Positions 45,618 to 57,521 are shown, counted from the stretch's first letter. The stretch is DNA of 64,000 nucleotides from Sarcomyxa edulis (GCA_009761415.1 QUOL01000015.1:186001-250000); one strand, 5' to 3'. The notes: generated by a model from the letters alone, not told the origin. Program-made: numbers and translations.

Positions 45618-48600
45618 ATGGACACCTTAAAGAGTATACTCTCCCCTCTGGGGATGAATACAGGCGCTATCCAGGATACGCTAGTGAGTCCCCTCCTGGC
45701 CGTCGTGTGAATCAGCTAAACGCCACCCATCCAGAAACTGGTTGTTATCGGAGGCACTGTCGAGACCGCCCGACGTGCATCTGTTTCTGCTTGGAATGGC
45801 TTCGTAGATTGTCAGTCTGTCTTCTTTGTGCTCTGGATCTAGATGTTGACGTAGTGTTCGTCATTCAGCCTTCTTCCTTACTGCTCATTTCAGCCAAGAA
45901 GATTACCCATACGACTGGTAAGCAGGATATATTGCTATGCATGTAAACTGCACCACCTAACGCTCTACAGGTTAATGCATTGGCTTGCAAAACAGCCTGC
46001 GTGGGGTCGTAGCCGGGAATTTGAAATTACCACTCGATCTGTTGGTCGTAATGGAATGACTCAGAGTACGACGGGTGATCTTGATGAGGATGAGCAGGAG
46101 GAGGAGGATGACGATGCATCGCTTGTTCACGGGCGCAGAAAACGCAAGGTAGCGTTCATGCCCAGTCTAGGTACGTCTCGACGCCTTGGTGAGGCGCTCC
46201 GTTTCTTACCGTCGCCTAGACACCACACATACCATCTACTATCGCGGACATTGGCTCAGAGTGAGTCATCTTCATTCGCGACCTCGTCGGAGGATTGCAT
46301 TGATGTATATATACAACAGATTACAAGGACCAAGCGTTATCCAGACTATGGACACGGGTCCGCTCTCAAAATAAGGTAACCTTCCGGTGTCGTCGGTGAT
46401 TGACGCCATGGAATTGACTGACAAATCTGACCAGTGTCGTCGCTCGCAACAATGACATCCTGAAGAAGCTTGTCCTGGAGGCCAAGAAAGAGTACGAAAA
46501 AGATGCTGAACACCGCGTTCATATATTCTTAGCAGACACGTAAGATTTTGGCGCTAATCGTGACGTGGCGAGTATCCTGATCTATTTAACAGCACTTACG
46601 GCTGCTGGCGGTGGAACGGCGCCCGGCAAAAAAGGCCCATGAGCTCCATTGTTCTCCAACCTGGGGTGAAGGACATGCTTTTAGCCGATTGCAAGGATTT
46701 CCTGTGCTCTGAGGAGTGGTATGTGTTGATTTTATCAGTGTAGCAATGCAGGCTGACATTTACGATCAATAGGTATGCCGAACGAGGTATGAACGACCTG
46801 TCTATATCAATCTCAACGGCGTCTTATATGTTTGCCAGGTATTCCTTTCCGCAGAGGCTACCTGTTACACGGTACGTATGTGCCTAATGATATATCATAT
46901 CCATGCTCAATAATCCTACAGGGGTCCCAGGAAGGCATGTATCCCACTGACCTCCCGATGACTTGCATTTTTAACTCTGATTATAGTGGCAAAACTTCTC
47001 TTATCCACTCATTAGCCGGCGAGCTCGGCCTAGATATCTACGTTGTTTCCCTTTCATCAAAGGGGTATGTTAGATCATTGTCATACACCTGTCATGATCG
47101 CTAACATCATCGTTATTTTAGCATGAGTGATAACACGTTGACGACATTAATGGGACATGTACCATCCAGGTACGTTGCTCGCAGAATGAATCAAAGATTC
47201 AAATCATTTATGTCTCTTACTCCTTTAGATGTATACTTCTCTTAGAGGATCTGGATGCTGCATTCACGCGCTCCGTTAGTCGAGATTCGACCTCGACCGG
47301 AGCGCCAACTGCTTCTACTACTACTCCAAGCACGACTGAGACTACTGACGGTTCCACTTTAAGTTTGAGTGGCCTATTGAACAGCCTTGATGGTGTTGCT
47401 GCTGCAGAGGGCCGGTGCGTCCATCGCTTCATATAATCAATCCTCGGTGTAGCTAACGTCACATCATACTCCATTAGACTCCTCTTTGCCACGACCAACC
47501 ACATAGAGCGTCTGGACCCTGCTCTCAGCAGACCAGGTCGTATGGATGTCTGGGTGAACTTCACGCACGCCACCAAATGGCAAGCGGAGGGTATCTTCAA
47601 ATGTTTCTTCCCTTACAAACCATCTACCGCTGTGACTGCGTCGACTACGCCAACGGCACAAGATGCATCGCAGAAGAATCTTCCGCTGCCCAAGCGCAAG
47701 GCGTTTACGCATGCCATTCCTTTACTGAGCGAAGATGAAATTTCTGAGCTTGCTAAGCGTTTTGCAGACGCCATTCCCGAAGATGAATTGAGTGTGGGTA
47801 TCCTCCAAAATCGATCAGTCGCATCTCATTGACGGTGTCCCTAGGTTGCAAGTCTTCAAGGTTACCTCCTCAAGAACAAGACGCGCCCACGCGAGTGTGT
47901 CGAAGAAGTTTCTGAGTGGTATGTGTGATCCTTTGATATGTTTTCATTGAGGCTAACTTCTTCCAACTAGGATCATTCAAGAGCGTGAGACCAGGGAGAA
48001 GCTCAAGAAAGAGAAGGCAGAGGTTCCTTCATTCCACTTCGTTAACATTGTCATGAACTAATGTGAATAAATCCATAGCGCGAGGCGAAGGAGAAAAAAG
48101 AAGCAGAGGAAAAAGAGAAGAAAGAGGTATGTGTTTTTGCCTAACCAACACCCGTATCTCTCATTGACGATCGTGCTTCATTTCAGAAAGAAGAAAAGGA
48201 AGCGAAGGAGGTGAACATCTTCATTTCGCATAATATTCCCAATCACTGACCTATTATCTTTCATTTCAGAAAGAGGAGAAGGAAGCCAAGGAGGTGAGAA
48301 ACATTTACACTGATTGTTCATTAATAACTTTGATCTCACGGGCGTTCAATGGTTGCAGAAACTCGAGAGGAAAGAAGCTCGTCTGAAGGCAAAGAAGACC
48401 TTGCGAGCGGAGGCAGCCCTGAAGAGTGAATCTTCTCTACCCACAACCCCACCCTCCACTGAAGTTCCTCCAGCAGCCGCGACCTCCTCGAGTGAATCGT
48501 CCTCGAGTTCCGAGTCTGAAAGCACTGGCGTCGATGCAGACACAGAAGAAAGTGTGACTTCTGAGGAAGAGTCCGAGAAGGCATCGTCGGAGGATGGTAG

Positions 48601-48679
48601 CGAGGGCACAGTCGAAGGGAAGGCGAAGAAAGAAAAGTGGGTCGAGGTCAAACCCGCCGCCACTACGGAATCTTCTTGA
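45618..48679 (+). CDS. BCS1-like mitochondrial AAA ATPase with charged C-terminal tail
   Basis: BCS1-type AAA proteins sit in the mitochondrial inner membrane; yeast Bcs1 inserts the Rieske protein into complex III. The BCS1_N domain is seen in [36 protein letters not shown] and [12 protein letters not shown]. The AAA core has the Walker A motif GVPGSGKTSL (assembled from three exons), Walker [13 protein letters not shown], the sensor [21 protein letters not shown] and the segment [15 protein letters not shown]. An exon-encoded Lys/Glu-rich coil ([16 protein letters not shown] and two KEEKEAKE modules) and a Ser/Glu-rich acidic tail follow; yeast Bcs1 lacks this tail. Basidiomycetes carry many BCS1-like paralogues, so this is probably not the orthologue of BCS1 itself. 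At least twelve introns are inferred, including a GC-AG intron at 46935-46986. Start ATG 45618 begins [12 protein letters not shown]. Confidence 0.88.
46922..46934 (+). other. 13-nt micro-exon in the Walker A motif, followed by a GC-AG intron
   Basis: The exon GGGTCCCAGGAAG lies between an ACAG acceptor and a donor reading AAG|GCATGT. Joined to CACG upstream and TGGCAAAACT downstream it gives H-GVPGSGKT, completing the Walker A motif in frame. No GT donor fits, so the downstream intron (46935-46986, ending ATAG) is GC-AG. Confidence 0.8.
48079..48293 (+). repeat. 24-nt exon modules encoding a Lys/Glu coil
   Basis: Three consecutive exons of 48, 24 and 24 nt (48079-48126, 48187-48210, 48270-48293) all start and end in phase 0. 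The two 24-nt exons differ at three positions and both encode KEEKEAKE. The 48-nt exon encodes [16 protein letters not shown], two similar octads. The two introns in front of the 24-nt exons end CTTCATTTCAG and CTTTCATTTCAG, so the acceptor regions are also similar. The pattern points to duplication of a whole exon with its acceptor. Confidence 0.82.
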
Positions 48680-48960
48680 GTCGATTTACTTCTGCTCCAA
48701 TTCCGTACTTTCATTCGTGTGTATACTTACTCCCCTCTCCTTCCCCATTGTCTGGGATACTCAGCTGCTCTGTCCGCATCTTCCTGTAAATTTACTGGTT
48801 TGTCTTAGGTTATCATTGTGCTTGTTATTCATACATAGACCGAAAATGCAATCGTTGGAACTTTGTGCATATTCCAGTCATGAAATTTCGTTGCAGGGGA
48901 ACACTAGGTAAGATATGGTAAGAACATATTCCAGGTGCCGCGCGTGAATCTATCGTATAA

Positions 48961-51900
48961 CTATGTGGACTTCAAGCCAACTTCCGACAAGGTCCTAAAT
49001 GCCTCCTTGTAGGCATCTAGGAGGGCTTTAACCCTCGTCCTCTCTGCCACCAGGGCTTCATCTTCGTTCAACAAATCCGGAAACAGCTCAGGCTTGTAGA
49101 GAGACGCAACGAGGCGATTTTGAACCTGCTGTGAGGTGTAGTTGACCAGGAAGTGCATGATGGCTTTTGGTATGAGGTCCTGGATGCTTTGGCGAACGAT
49201 GGAGAAGTAGGAAGCGATGAGAGACCGGATGAGAGAAGTCTCCATCTCTTCTCGAAGAGTCAGATGGGAGCCGTCCGATGGGATCTAAAGATACCAAGAA
49301 AAACGCAATTGTCAGCGTCAATGTTGTTACGCAACAAAAAGAAATGTCAATCAATTTCGATGAACAAAGACTTACAGCTTCGATATGTCTCCCAAGACTC
49401 TTCATATCAAACGCCGCGTTATTCCCATCCATACCCATTTTGCCTGCCATAATACCCGATGACCTCGACGAATCTCCACCGGAAATATCGCGTCCCACGG
49501 GAACAATGTTTTGACCACCCCCGCCACCGGGTCCTCCACCCCCAGCATGCATTTGCGAATTCGATCGATCCAAACTCGACCCCGCAATCGGACCGGGACC
49601 GTTCTGACCAAAGAAATAATTCAAAAACGTCTCACGAGCAGAAGGAGGTGATGAGCCTGGCCCTCCTACTTGGGAATGTTGGGACGCTGAATGTGGCCGA
49701 TGGGCATTCGGCTGCGAAGGGTGACGCCTTGAAGACGACGACTGTTTGCTCCTCACGCTCATCGTCATAGTAGCACTTGAAGATGTGGCGGTGGACGCGC
49801 GTGAACTGGTCGATGCAGAACGCGCATCACGAGGAGGGAACAGATCGTTCTCGTCATTTGACGTCTCCCCTTCGTTCTCCTCAGATGTCAGCAGACCATT
49901 CCCGTTTACTGGTTCCGTTGATGCAGGCTGAGGCGGTAAGAGATTAGAGTTCGAGAATGAGCGTTACGGAATATGTATTGAGGAACATGGAAAACTCACT
50001 CGGGAAGGAAGTTGCTGCATCGGTGGAGCACTTGCCTGCTGGGCGGCTAATGCTGAGCCTGAGATGAACGCTGGGTGGTTGGTATTGATATAGGCAGCCT
50101 GGATCTCAATCAAACTTTGTGCATAGTCCGATGTGGGACCAAGTCGTTCCCGCAGCAATTCTGACACGACGTCGATGAGCTGGGCGTGTAATCGTGGGAA
50201 CCGTTGGAGCTCCTGGGTATTGATATCCATGTCAGCCCAGGTACACCGAGTTGAATGATGGAGCCAACTCACATTGCTCGTGCAATTATGGCAGATCTTG
50301 ACCAATTCCTCATAAACCAATTCCACACATCGCAGACTCGGTGCTTCTAGCAGTTTGATCTGGGGCTTCACTAGAAGATCGAAAGCGATTTCTGGGACGA
50401 ACAGACTTGGTCTTGGTCCCGTGGAGTTTCGGATGGCCGTCCTGATATCTTGATTGTCAAGATTGGAGGTGGAATCGATAGATGCGAGTGCTTGACCAAA
50501 TATGTCGTTGAAGATGTAGTATATACGTGCACCGCCGGAGAGCTCTTTTGTGGAGATGTCGACGTTGGTGCCCTCAATGGAGGAAACAAAGTCGCGTGCA
50601 AACTGAGTCATCAGGCGCAAGATGAGGGGTCCTTGCTAAAATTAGTGAATGACATGAGTGGTTGAACAGGGAGGGCAGATGGTTCAATTGTACTTGATTT
50701 TGATCACCATAGATGGCAGAATCTCCAAACGAGTTGAGCTCCTGCTGCGCCTGGCCCATCAACGTATTCAAGCGTGCCTTCATATCAGGGAGCTTGTCTC
50801 GAATATGATTCAACAACACCTACGCCAGAGATCCGCTATCAGCTTGCATTGTTCGCAGAGCGGCACGCGACAAAACATACCTGATTCAATGTCTTAGCTA
50901 GGTATTTAGTCCCATTCTTGTGCGCAATATTCCTATACGCATGATGGTTTTTGAAGAATTCGCTCTCGGTTTCTGCAGCATCGCGCATGTTTTTACCGAC
51001 ATTGATATCCTGCTGACTTCTGTTCACGACACCGATGAACCCGAGCTTCAAAGGATAGACACGCCCGGTGAGAATGTCCAAAGCATTCGTGCCTGCGTCC
51101 ATGAGGTCGAGTTTCGTGAGGACACCGATAGTCCGACGACCTTGTGGGTCGACGGAACGTGCAAGTTTGAGAGATTCAGAGTTGGCAAGATCGATATTGG
51201 CAGCGGAGACGGATAGAATGACACTAGGGGATCCCCAAGTTAGTAGTTGATTGTCTAGCACAGTGTAATACGGCGAACCTGTTTGGTTTCGAAATGTAAT
51301 CCAGCACCAAATTCCGGATTTGGCGCTCGATATCGCTGGGTTGGTCGCCTACCGGGATCTACGAAGAAAGAAATTAGCTGCAGACGCTTAACATCATTGA
51401 ACGATGGACATACTTTTGTCAAACCCGGCAGATCCACCAGTGTCAAATCCAACACATCGGGACTGTAAATCCTCAACGATATAGGCAATTTGCTGACACC
51501 TTTGTTCTGTCCAGCCACTCTGAAAGTCTCCTGCTCGATCTCTTTACGAATCTCCTCGAAATCCGTAAAGCGCTTATCAATATGAAGAAATTGGGCCCAT
51601 TCCGTGTATGGAGGTGAGTTTGCGGAGGGTTCATCCGGGACGGGTGTGTGGATGAGTTGGAGCACTAATGGTCTTCGAGTAACAATACCCTGTCCACGAG
51701 GCAAGAAATCACGGCCAACAATCCTGTAAATTAGTGAGGACAAAAATCTGCCTTTCTATTGCAATCGAAACTCACGTCTCTAGAACACTGGATTTACCAG
51801 CTGATTGACTCCCGACCTAACAACAGTGAGCTCTTCTGCTCAAGGTTACTTTCGAAAGAGTACATACGACAACCAACTGTGGCATATCCAGTTCTCCTCC

Positions 51901-52017
51901 TACAGAATTGCATTAAGCGGAGCGAAGAAAAAAGGTGGCTGTTATTGAAAGAAACATACCGAGATTACTGAAGGTGTCCTGGAGCTTGTTCACAAGCTTG
52001 ATCAGATCAGAATCCAT
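48961..52017 (-). CDS. DNM1: Dynamin-related GTPase DNM1 (mitochondrial/peroxisomal fission)
   Basis: Dnm1/Drp1 assembles on mitochondria and peroxisomes and constricts them during division. Start exon [20 protein letters not shown] (ATG 52017). Spliced exons give [24 protein letters not shown] (G1), then [18 protein letters not shown] (G2), [12 protein letters not shown] (G3) and TKLDLMDAG (G4). The stalk follows through [50 protein letters not shown] and [18 protein letters not shown]. Insert B is Ser/Gly-rich and contains [11 protein letters not shown], a motif of Dnm1/Drp1 that Vps1 lacks. The GED is at the C-terminus ([19 protein letters not shown], then MHFLVNY, ending VGLKST). No PH or Pro-rich domain is present, as expected. 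Eight or more introns. Convergent with the BCS1-like gene and divergent from membrane protein copy 3. Confidence 0.92.
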
Positions 52018-52977
52018 GGTAATCTAGTACTTTTGGTCGGATGAGAGTACTAGAAAGGATGGAAAGAAAGGACGCGTGAAGGAGGTGAGGAACGAGGAGG
52101 AAACGCGTCGGCGTCGTCACGGATCGGCATATTTGGGGCTGTTAACCGGGGAAGCCTCAAAAAAACTATTTTCGACTCTTTCACCTCATAGCACTTTTTC
52201 ATTCCGATGTCATATCTAGTATACTCAAGTACTCTGGAGAACAATTCCAGTCGAATCAGAGAAACAACGACCGAAATTGACGCAGTGTGGTGGGCCGGAA
52301 GTCTGCAACACAATTCCTCCAGACGCGAGCTTTCTAGGCATCTAGTGGCACGGTCACGGTCGTCGGTGAGGAACAGATAATATCTCGTCTACAGTTTCAC
52401 CAGGTTCCAAGTATCTGGAGGTATAATATTCCTCTTGATTTTCTACCGGAAAATCGCGTGAACACCGTCCCGAACAAATACGCTCAGTGCTCACATGCGC
52501 TGTCCTCCGTCCTCGACAGGTCATCAAGTGTACCATGGCAACAATGAAAATGTCTGTCCTGCCAAGAGCTCTGAGGGCCCAGGAGCTTCAGGCCAGGCGA
52601 TTTGACTGCTGACTTGAAGAGCTGTGAGCTATATTTTTCTCTGGGTCGAGGATATAAACATATATATCGGTCAAGCTGCAGGTTCTTAGAACTGAAACCT
52701 CTCATACCTACGATAATTGTTGAAGCACCGATTTGTCTTGATGGCAAATTTGAGCTGTCAAGGTCTGTGAGCCTCGATCTCATCATGATCATCCGGATTT
52801 GGCGTATCAGAGTATTCGAGTCGCAAACTTATACCGGTACCTCCACCTCCTCGAACTCGTTCGCTCGTATTTTCCGTTCTTTTTCCAGAAGGTCTTGCCC
52901 CCGCCTCTCCCGGAGGGCCCACACTCGTTTTTCTTGCCAATTTCCAACGCCCAAGCACGCCAATAACACCCGAAGTT
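52018..52977. promoter_or_regulatory. Divergent intergenic region between DNM1 and membrane protein copy 3
   Basis: About 960 bp without a supported gene. The DNM1 start and the copy 3 start face away from each other, so both promoters lie here. A pyrimidine-rich tract (52840-52920) precedes the copy 3 start, comparable to the leader of copy 1. The open frame 52602-52994 (+) overlaps the true start in another frame. Confidence 0.45.
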
Positions 52978-54705
52978 ATGCCCTTCTCAGATGAACGTAG
53001 AAATGTAGTCCATCGCAGACGGTCCTCTGCTGTCGGACGCGATGTTATTTCGATTCTATCCGCTGTCGAGAAGCCGACGAGTACCGAAGCAGTAGCCAGT
53101 ACGTCTACACACGACAGGCTATGAAATATTCACTTACATCGACCATAGAAGCTACAACTACGACTGCTCGTGTAGTCGCGACTCAAAATACTGCTGAAGT
53201 CAAAGTATCGTCGACATCCGCTGTGGTGAAACCTACCACTACTGCAGCAGTGGCCACAACATCCAAACTGATTGTGATTTCCGTTGCTACTCCCGCCGTT
53301 ACCACCACCACCCCTGTCACTGTGGTCAAGACTACTTCCGTCGCGACTACATCGAGCATTATAAGCAGTAGCCCGAAGGCAGTCGTCACCACCACCTCTC
53401 ACACCTCTGTTGTTGTTTTGGTTCGTAGTTCTGCTCGTCTCACCAGGTTTTTGTTGGTTGATTTTCAGGACAGTCTGCTTCGACCCCCGTCACAAGTCTG
53501 ACTCCTACGAAGACATTGCCTACCTCTTCATCCCTATCGACCTCCAGTGGTGTGTTTCAGACCGTATATGTCACACCAAGTTCGACTGCATCTTCAACTG
53601 CGTCTCCTTCCTCGAGCGTCAATGTTGGCGCTATCGTAGGTGGAGTCGGAGGTGGGATTGTTGGACTCGGCCTTATCGGATGTATAGTCTGGTTCTTCAT
53701 TGTGAGTCCATGTTATTACGACAGCTCACCATTAGGCTAATTTGTGTTCAGCGTCGCTGGCGTATGCGGGCCGAAGAGGATGCCGCTTTCGATGGCAGTG
53801 CCTTCAAACGTTCCGCTAAACGCTTGCCCGATGTCCCAGCGAAGGAAGATGTGTATACGCCGACTCCGCCGACGATGAGGGAACGCCGTATGGCGAACGG
53901 TCCTCCGGCTCCTTCACCTTACGCCTCTCAACAATCATATGGACCACCACAGCGCGCATACGGACGATCAGAATACAGTGCTTCCTCGTACGGTCAACCC
54001 GCTGCTGCCTATGGCCAGCCCGCCGCAGCCTATGTTCAACCTGGTAATGCCTATGCTCAGCCTGCGCCTTACGGCGGACGTGCTGTATACAGTGCATATG
54101 GACAGCCACCACCACCACCACAGCAACAACAACAACAACAATACTATCTCGCCCCTGGTCAAATGCCGGCCAGTCCCTACATGAACTCTCCTCGTTCTGG
54201 GAGTCCTTTCCTCCCTCCTGCTGCAGCCTATCATCGTCCCCCCGCTCAGCAGCCCTACTCACCCCACCCTGGTACACCTATATACGGAAATGCACCTGTC
54301 TATCAAAACCTAGTTCAAAACCAGGCTCAGTACTACCCACAACAAGCCCCGTCAAATATACCCGAACAATACGTGAATCAAGTCCAAGCTACATCCTACC
54401 CTTCCAGAGGAAACACCAATCCACACCCGTCTTATCCCTCCAAAGGAAACGCGGATCAAATCTCATCCACGTCTTACCCCTCTGAAGAAAGATCGAGCAC
54501 GCCAGCACCTGAATATGTCGAGACCGTTGGATCGTCAGGTTATCCTGCTGATATCAAAATTAATCCCAAGAGCTACAGCGAGTCTAGCGGTAGCACAAGC
54601 GCCGCGAGGGTAGTCGCCAATCCGGATAACGCTCCGTCATCTTCTTCGAGTTCGCGTCCAGGGAATGCAGCTTATGAAGGGGAGGACGCTTACGGAGGAA
54701 TCTAA
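52978..54705 (+). CDS. Ser/Thr-rich single-pass membrane protein, family copy 3
   Basis: Third paralogue. Start exon MPFSDERRNVVHRRRSSAVG (ATG 52978), followed by an intron at GTACGT and a Thr/Val/Ala-rich ectodomain. A second ectodomain exon begins after an intron near 53470 and ends in the Ser/Val-rich PSSSVNV. The helix GAIVGGVGGGIVGLGLIG ends IVWFFI. The phase-0 intron is again at the membrane boundary, followed by RRWRMRAEEDAAFDGSAFKR. SAKRLPDVP and PTPPTMRERRMA correspond to the juxtamembrane block of the other copies, with a small change (Ile to Arg before ERR). The tail is rich in Pro, Tyr, Gln and Ser, includes repeated YGQPAAAY units and a short polyQ tract, and ends EGEDAYGGI. No signal peptide is evident. 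Divergent from DNM1. No function can be assigned from sequence. Confidence 0.85.
54001..54060 (+). repeat. Tandem YGQPAAA-type units in the tail of copy 3
   Basis: Three or four imperfect units of about 24 nt encode YGQPAAA-YGQPAAA-YVQPGNA-YAQPAP. They form part of the disordered cytoplasmic tail. Tyr is spaced every eight residues, which could allow multivalent contacts; this is an inference. Confidence 0.75.
54106..54141 (+). repeat. CCA/CAA trinucleotide tract (polyP-polyQ)
   Basis: A run of CCA codons followed by CAA/CAG codons encodes about five Pro then seven Gln in the tail of membrane protein copy 3. It is a coding microsatellite and probably length-variable among strains. Confidence 0.85.
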
Positions 54706-55269
54706 ATCCAAAGTCTACTTCACTTATCTCTCGAATACATTGCGGGGCAAATTTGTTGTACAATAATGGTGATTGGTTGATTTTATGGAAGAAGGGACTG
54801 GGGATCCCTTTTAGACTGGCAGGCAGAGCCGTTTCGTTTCAGGTCAACATCTTTTCATTGTCGTTCTGGATTGGTGGTTTTGGTTTTGGTTCTGGGAAAC
54901 GACACCCTTATACCTTCTTTGACGGAGATATGTCCGTCCACGATACCCTTCTTACGCCACATGTTCATCGTGTACACCGACTCGTCCCTCGATATTTGCG
55001 TTGCACGCTACGTATTTATTTATATATCTCATAAATTGGAGAAATTACTGTCTTTCTACAGGATTCGGTCCAAGCTGGTCGTTAGAACTGTGAGAAGGTG
55101 GCACGCACAACATATGTGGCCCAAATATATTTGTTGATCACAGCAATGGCCTTGTGGTGTCGTAGTTCCGGGATGAGATTGGGTATTTTGTACAGATGAA
55201 ATCGAACTGGTAATACAGGTCTACCGAAATGATAAGTACTTGGACGAAGTAGACGGATCAAGAGGGAGG
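54706..55269. other. Intergenic between copy 3 and the DUF6533-type gene (convergent)
   Basis: No supported gene in 564 bp. It contains the 3' regions of two convergent genes. The open frames at 54753-55137 (+) have TTTT/GGTT-rich composition and no domain. Confidence 0.5.
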
Positions 55270-56872
55270 TCATGGATCGTGGTCATCTTCGAGGATCCAC
55301 ATGTCTGCGGCACCGAGCGCGCGTTCAACTTCCTTCGAATGCTGATGCTCTAGTTCTGCATTTGTAGGGTATACCTGATGCCGTAATTGCAGGATTCTGA
55401 GGACAGTTATATCAGCATCGCATCGGAAGAAGATTATGTGCACTTGGAGACTTACATTCGACAGGCCTAGATGTTACGAATTGAGCCAGATGACTGTACT
55501 AGATGAACGAGACACTCACCAGGATATTGGGTAATATGAGAATCAAGGGGAGGCCCAATCCATTGGCACTACTGAAATATATGATTTCGGAAGACAGGCT
55601 TGCTACGAACATGAGGGCGAAAGCGCCTAGCCCTGTACCACACCTGTTTGAGTGATCATTACTCTAATCAAGAGGAGCATGAGATACCTTGTTTAATGAA
55701 TGTTCTACCCAGGGGTCCCTGGGTGCTTTGATTTCGCCAGCAGTACTATATAAGAAATCAGTCTCGGGACAAACGAAGTCAGATATTACGAGTGCTTACT
55801 ATCCCGACAACAAGTAGCGAGACGAGCTCCATCATAAGTGCCGCTGCCTTGAACCGACGGGTGAGTCGAGTAACGTGAACAGAGGAGTAGAAGCTATATG
55901 TACCATGACCATCTAGACGGCGTTAGTCCAAGGGAAATATTTCCATCAGAATCAGCACTTACTCCTGCCGAATAAATCGGGACTCGGGAAGTGCGTTGCG
56001 GGAAGCAGCCACTGTCACCGAACGCCTCAAAGTACTGATATGGGACTGTGAGGTTTGCACAGAAGCCCCAGATTGTCACACCCACGAGTGTGAGATAGCA
56101 AAGAAACAAGACAACAAACGTAACCTTCTTTCTCCCCGTAAATGCGTAGGCACGCATAAGCATGACAGCTACGTCGGATCAAGTCAAATGGCGTTAGTAG
56201 GGAACGAGTACGCATTCGTACCTTGGGGCGTAATTTGCTAGAACACTCTTCAGTATGGTGGAATTAGGGATCAAAAACGGGACTCACCAAAGGTACGAGA
56301 AGAGCTTGAGATGGAAGTATTATATGGGTACACAAAGTCATACTGTGCTTGCCGAAGTATGACCACATTATAATGGGCCAGTATAAGAGGGTGTAATATC
56401 GGCAAGAGAGGAACGCGACTTTGATGAACGTCCAACGAGCGCGTATGATCTGATCAGGGATCCGCGTGTCAGTGGTTAGGTCTTCGACTTGTCATGGTCG
56501 CGTACTAAACGGTATTCTTCGTCGAACCTGTGATATAACAGTCGGTTCGCGCATTAGACAGTCCTAGAGAGCCAAATATATACTCACGTCAATAGCCAGT
56601 CGTACACAAGAATTGCATCTGAAGTCGAAGTCAGCCGTCAACATGTCTACAAAAAAGCGGAGGACCAACAAGCGGCTGGTATGCAAATGCCCGGTTATCA
56701 GTAACGTCTTTGCTGTGTACTCTGGACCTACTACAGACCTGCCACGGCGTACATAGCCCTGGAAGAACACGCTCTAAATCAGTCCGAGCAAAAGAACGGT
56801 TATCAGGCCGGAAACAACGCACTCATTCAAGTACTCGAGACCATCCGCAGGTGAGGCGTTTGGCAACGGCAT
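55270..56872 (-). CDS. Multi-pass membrane protein of the basidiomycete DUF6533 type
   Basis: A predicted seven-helix-like protein of a family greatly expanded in mushrooms; function is not established. Start MPLPNASPADGLEYLNE (ATG 56872). A spliced mini-exon gives AILVYDWLLT followed by FDEEYRLI, the DUF6533 hallmark (YD.LLT.D.E...I). Next are RARWTFIKVAFLSCRYYT and LYWPIIMWSYFGK, then a segment with MLMRAYAFTGRKKVTFVVLF, where the R.YA.......V motif is typical. A luminal stretch (FEAFGDSGCFPQR) and further hydrophobic segments follow, and SNGLGLPLILILPNILACR lies near the C-terminus. The chain ends ADMWILEDDHDP at 55270. About ten short introns of about 50 nt, several exons under 60 nt. Some exon joins are uncertain. 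Confidence 0.75.
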
Positions 56873-57432
56873 AGCAGCGGCCAGAAATACGCTTTCAGAA
56901 AGCTCTCAGGCTGCCTGAGCGAGACACAGATTTCAGGATGAGGGAAAAAGCAAGAGGACAACCGACCATAGCCAATTTGGATAAGTTTCTGACAGGTCCA
57001 ATGAGTAGTATTTACAATCAGTAGGTACGCAGATATCAGTGGCGGCCGTGTTCAATTGAGATGCCGATCACTGCCGATCACGGTAACACACGACACACCG
57101 GTCGCAATTGGTTTACTTCAGCCGCAACACGGAGCCTAATCGTTGCGAAATTGTGAAGCAGGGGCCGGCCTACTAAGTAAGCTGGGTCTAAGCCTCACTA
57201 TAGAATCTGGAAACTGGTTAGCATGGAAATGGGAAGAGGAATACAATTAATGCCACGCACACATTAGTTTTGCTGTCTTTCATGGGCAAAAGTTGGGTTG
57301 CAACTCAACCGTGACACGCATGTCACGTGCGCTATGTCACGATTATAACATATTCCCACGCTACAAAAACCCATCAAGACGGTAGAATCAACACATCCAC
57401 GTCTTACTAGAATCCCCAGAACATCAAATATC
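56873..57432. other. Intergenic upstream of the DUF6533-type gene and of the tRNA
   Basis: No gene is supported in 560 bp. It holds the promoter of the minus-strand DUF6533-type gene. CATGTCACGTGCGCTATGTCAC near 57320 contains the E-box-like CACGTG. Confidence 0.4.
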
Positions 57433-57521
57433 TGCCCCGTGGCTTAGTTGGTTACGGCGTCCGACTGTTACCACTTCAATTCGTGATCGGAAGATCGAGA
57501 GTTCAAGTCTCTCCGGGGCAG
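57433..57521 (+). tRNA. tRNA-Asn (GTT) with a 15-nt intron
   Basis: Folds as a full cloverleaf once the intron is removed. The acceptor stem TGCCCCG (57433-57439) pairs perfectly with CGGGGCA (57514-57520). The D arm contains AGTTGGTTA. The anticodon stem TCCGA/TCGGA encloses loop CTGTTAA with anticodon GTT. The T arm is GAGAG-TTCAAGT-CTCTC. The intron CCACTTCAATTCGTG (57471-57485) sits after position 37, the canonical site in eukaryotes. The D-arm and anticodon-arm sequence closely resembles yeast tRNA-Asn. Its discriminator base would be G57521. Confidence 0.9.
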
